Shown piece by piece: positions 63,362 through 64,000 of a DNA stretch of 64,000 nucleotides. The position numbers and the translations under genes were made by a program. The notes below the pieces were generated by a model that had not been told where the DNA came from, did no database searches, and saw nothing but the letters and a program-made list of their open reading frames with translations. Source of the DNA: Romboutsia sedimentorum (GTDB taxonomy: Bacteria; Bacillota; Clostridia; Peptostreptococcales; Peptostreptococcaceae); contig NZ_JASKYM010000001.1 of assembly GCF_030131845.1 (NCBI RefSeq), positions 966,557-1,030,556 on the forward strand. Reading direction: 5' to 3'. Each line of letters begins with the position of its first letter. Positions within the stretch are counted from its first letter, which is position 1.

Positions 63362-63808
63362 TTAATTCATTAATTTTTTCATAATTTTTTTTACAAAAGA
63401 TCCCAAAGTAACTAATACTATATTTATAAGCATCAATTCAAATAAATACAGTAGACTTAGATCTTTGACAAGTAAATCAATTATTGGAGTGGTTGGTGCT
63501 AAGTAAGGCATTATAAACCATATTGCACCACTTGGATTTTGTAAAATAAAATGCACATATAGTGCAAATAAAGATAAGAATAACCCTACTCCGCATCCAA
63601 TAATACCTGTAATTAAGGCTTGTGTTGTTGTTAAATCATATTTATATCCCACATAAAAATTCACTCCAAAATAGGCTGTACAAATTAAGATTCCAATGAA
63701 AAATGTTATTTCATTCATAGGAACTATTTTAAAGTAAATAGATGATATTAGGCATATAATTAATACGTCAAAGAATAATTTCTCTCCTACATCAAATGCT
63801 TTTTGCAT
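63362..63808 (-). CDS. Small membrane protein of unknown function
   Basis: This 148-residue protein has about four hydrophobic segments (roughly residues 13-30, 36-55, 66-90 and 116-138) and a Lys-rich end (KKIMKKLMN). No family is recognised. It has its own terminator and lies between the 5S rRNA gene and the repair operon, all on the minus strand. The ribosome site is GAGGTGATC. The membrane location is well supported; the function is unknown. Confidence 0.75.
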   Translation of the reverse strand: MQKAFDVGEKLFFDVLIICLISSIYFKIVPMNEITFFIGILICTAYFGVNFYVGYKYDLTTTQALITGIIGCGVGLFLSLFALYVHFILQNPSGAIWFIMPYLAPTTPIIDLLVKDLSLLYLFELMLINIVLVTLGSFVKKIMKKLMN

Positions 63809-63901
63809 ATGATCACCTCAATTTTCCTTTATTTTATTATATATAAAATAAAGAAAAAGGTTCTAAAAAAGAATTCTTTTGTATATTTGCATACAAAAAA
63901 A

Positions 63902-64000
<99 letters not shown>

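Noticed and set aside
63809..63901. tRNA gene after the 5S rRNA
   Set aside because: The sequence is AT-rich with no cloverleaf and no T-loop GTTCRANYC motif.

Overview
This window looks like chromosome of a low-GC, spore-forming Clostridia, most like the Peptostreptococcaceae (Clostridioides, Paraclostridium, Romboutsia and relatives). The reasons are the very AT-rich DNA, strong GGAGG-type ribosome sites with several TTG starts, a SpoVB-like flippase, cysteine-rich coat-like proteins, histidine fermentation genes, and AddAB and SbcCD on one segment. The genus is inference; no species can be named from the sequence alone. No mobile element, prophage or CRISPR array was seen.

Region by region. 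(1) 1-3.5 kb: the start of an M18 aminopeptidase, a DUF896 protein, a MocR-type regulator, and a divergent PHP-family histidinol phosphatase. (2) 3.5-9.9 kb: a SpoVB-like flippase whose ribosome site lies in a perfect hairpin, two related proteins of unknown function (one with an Asp-box), a cysteine-rich coat-like protein, a structured 6S-like RNA, and a divergent pair of one very acidic and one very basic protein. (3) 10-19.1 kb: a complete histidine-to-glutamate pathway (hutH, hutU, ftcD, hutI, fchA), a divergent YuiF-type transporter and a LacI-family regulator. (4) 19.6-22.4 kb: six paralogous membrane miniproteins with Cys/Asp-rich tails, interleaved with an exported protein and a stand-alone acyl carrier protein. 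(5) 22.5-28.8 kb: housekeeping genes (NdpA-like protein, RluA-type pseudouridine synthase, NAD kinase, YfcE phosphodiesterase, PepT, CorC/HlyC protein). (6) 29.2-34 kb: sbcD-sbcC. (7) 34.1-38 kb: a polysaccharide O-acetylation operon (MBOAT plus two DHHW proteins). (8) 38.4-49.4 kb: an AgrC/AgrA-type two-component system with a FtsX-type ABC transporter, in a partly duplicated and decayed locus with an amber-interrupted permease and gene-end remnants. (9) 49.7-50.9 kb: two GNAT acetyltransferases. (10) 51-63.2 kb: a tightly overlapping five-gene operon that ends in addB-addA and begins with a second, split helicase-nuclease set. (11) 63.3-64 kb: a small membrane protein and the 3' part of a 5S rRNA gene, so an rRNA operon lies just beyond the right edge on the minus strand.

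The two most interesting leads are below. First, the miniprotein family, the cysteine-rich protein and the acidic protein share a promoter-like layout (AC, 15-17 bp, CATA-type -10), and several carry a small hairpin just after it. That fits a late-sporulation, sigma-K-like set of spore-surface proteins. Second, the DNA-repair operon places a helicase-fold protein without a P-loop, an active UvrD-type helicase and a stand-alone iron-sulfur PD-(D/E)XK nuclease directly upstream of a full AddAB. This looks like a second AddAB/RecBCD-like machine built from separate subunits.
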